From: Sphingomonadales bacterium
Lineage (GTDB): Bacteria; Pseudomonadota; Alphaproteobacteria; Sphingomonadales; Sphingomonadaceae
Length of the DNA stretch: 5,929 nt
Assembly: GCA_024636595.1 (NCBI GenBank)
Contig: JAGXGT010000180.1
Coordinates: 1 to 5,929, forward strand
Direction of reading: 5' to 3'
Shown here: piece after piece, positions 5,834-5,929 of the stretch
How positions within the stretch are numbered: position 1 is the stretch's first letter
Layout: each line of letters opens with the position of its first letter
Position numbers and translations under genes: made by a program
The notes under the pieces: model-generated
What the model saw: only the letters and a program-made list of their open reading frames with translations
Database searches by the model: none
What the model was told of the DNA's origin: nothing

Positions 5834-5929
5834 ATGATGAGTGAAAATAGCGAAAATCTGAAACAATTGCCACTCGGCGACTGGCATCGCAGCCTCGGCG
5901 CGCGGATGGTGCCGTTCGCAGGCTATGAA
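5834..5929 (+). CDS. gcvT: Aminomethyltransferase (glycine cleavage T protein), 5' start only
   Basis: GcvT is the tetrahydrofolate-dependent T protein of the glycine cleavage system. It takes the aminomethyl group from lipoylated GcvH, releases ammonia and forms methylene-tetrahydrofolate in the cytoplasm. Only 32 codons are present. After a polar N-terminus they read LPLGDWHRSLGARMVPFAGYE, and the LGARMVPFAGYE stretch is the well-conserved GcvT N-terminal motif. Two ATGs are adjacent (5834 and 5837). The short ribosome-binding site CGGA (5827-5830) is only 3 bases from the first and 6 from the second, so 5837 may be the preferred start. A tandem glycine riboswitch immediately upstream strongly supports the assignment. 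The rest of the gene, and probably other gcv genes, lie beyond the window. Confidence 0.93.
   Translation, partial: MMSENSENLKQLPLGDWHRSLGARMVPFAGYE

Noticed and set aside
5537..5887. Open frames on both strands across the riboswitch region (96 codons + strand, 116 codons - strand).
   Set aside because: The sequence is explained base by base by two glycine aptamers, and the translations follow its repeats with no protein motif.

Overview
The window looks like core chromosome of an alphaproteobacterium, most likely a sphingomonad (Sphingomonadales). The evidence for this is the FtsZ with a long acidic linker and an IPRFLNRQ-type tail, GC-rich codon use throughout, the gene order ftsZ / TPR-SPOR protein / dGTPase, and short dispersed repeats of the 'CCCAGCGAAGGCTGGG' hairpin type. 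The placement is inference from these features; no search was run. All genes read on the + strand.

Layout: (1) 2-1396 is the 3' part of ftsZ, the cell-division tubulin; its first ~45-50 codons lie outside the window. (2) A 107-base gap follows, with a possible long-range stem. (3) 1504-3372 encodes a secreted TPR plus SPOR protein, probably a periplasmic septal peptidoglycan binder. (4) 3369-4529, overlapping by ATGA, encodes an HD-domain dGTP triphosphohydrolase-like enzyme. (5) 4534-4617 is an 84-bp dispersed repeat made of two small hairpins facing each other. (6) 4653-5312 encodes a small atypical short-chain dehydrogenase of the TIP30/HTATIP2 type. (7) 5354-5437 is a second, diverged copy of the same repeat, also 84 bp. 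(8) 5438-5545 is leader sequence with only a weak promoter candidate. (9) 5546-5783 is a tandem glycine riboswitch. Its second aptamer is enlarged by what looks like an internal 41-base-period duplication. (10) 5834-5929 is the start of gcvT, the aminomethyltransferase of the glycine cleavage system.

How it fits together: the first three genes form a co-directional group. FtsZ builds the division ring, the SPOR protein probably recognises septal glycan, and the dGTPase, translationally coupled to the SPOR gene, tunes dNTP pools. The TIP30-like gene sits between the two repeat copies as a separate unit. The riboswitch then starts a new transcription unit in which glycine should control its own catabolism through gcvT and probably downstream gcv genes.

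I found no defence system, phage, transposase or CRISPR array. The signals most worth a second look are the enlarged second glycine aptamer and the compensatory changes in the paired repeat.
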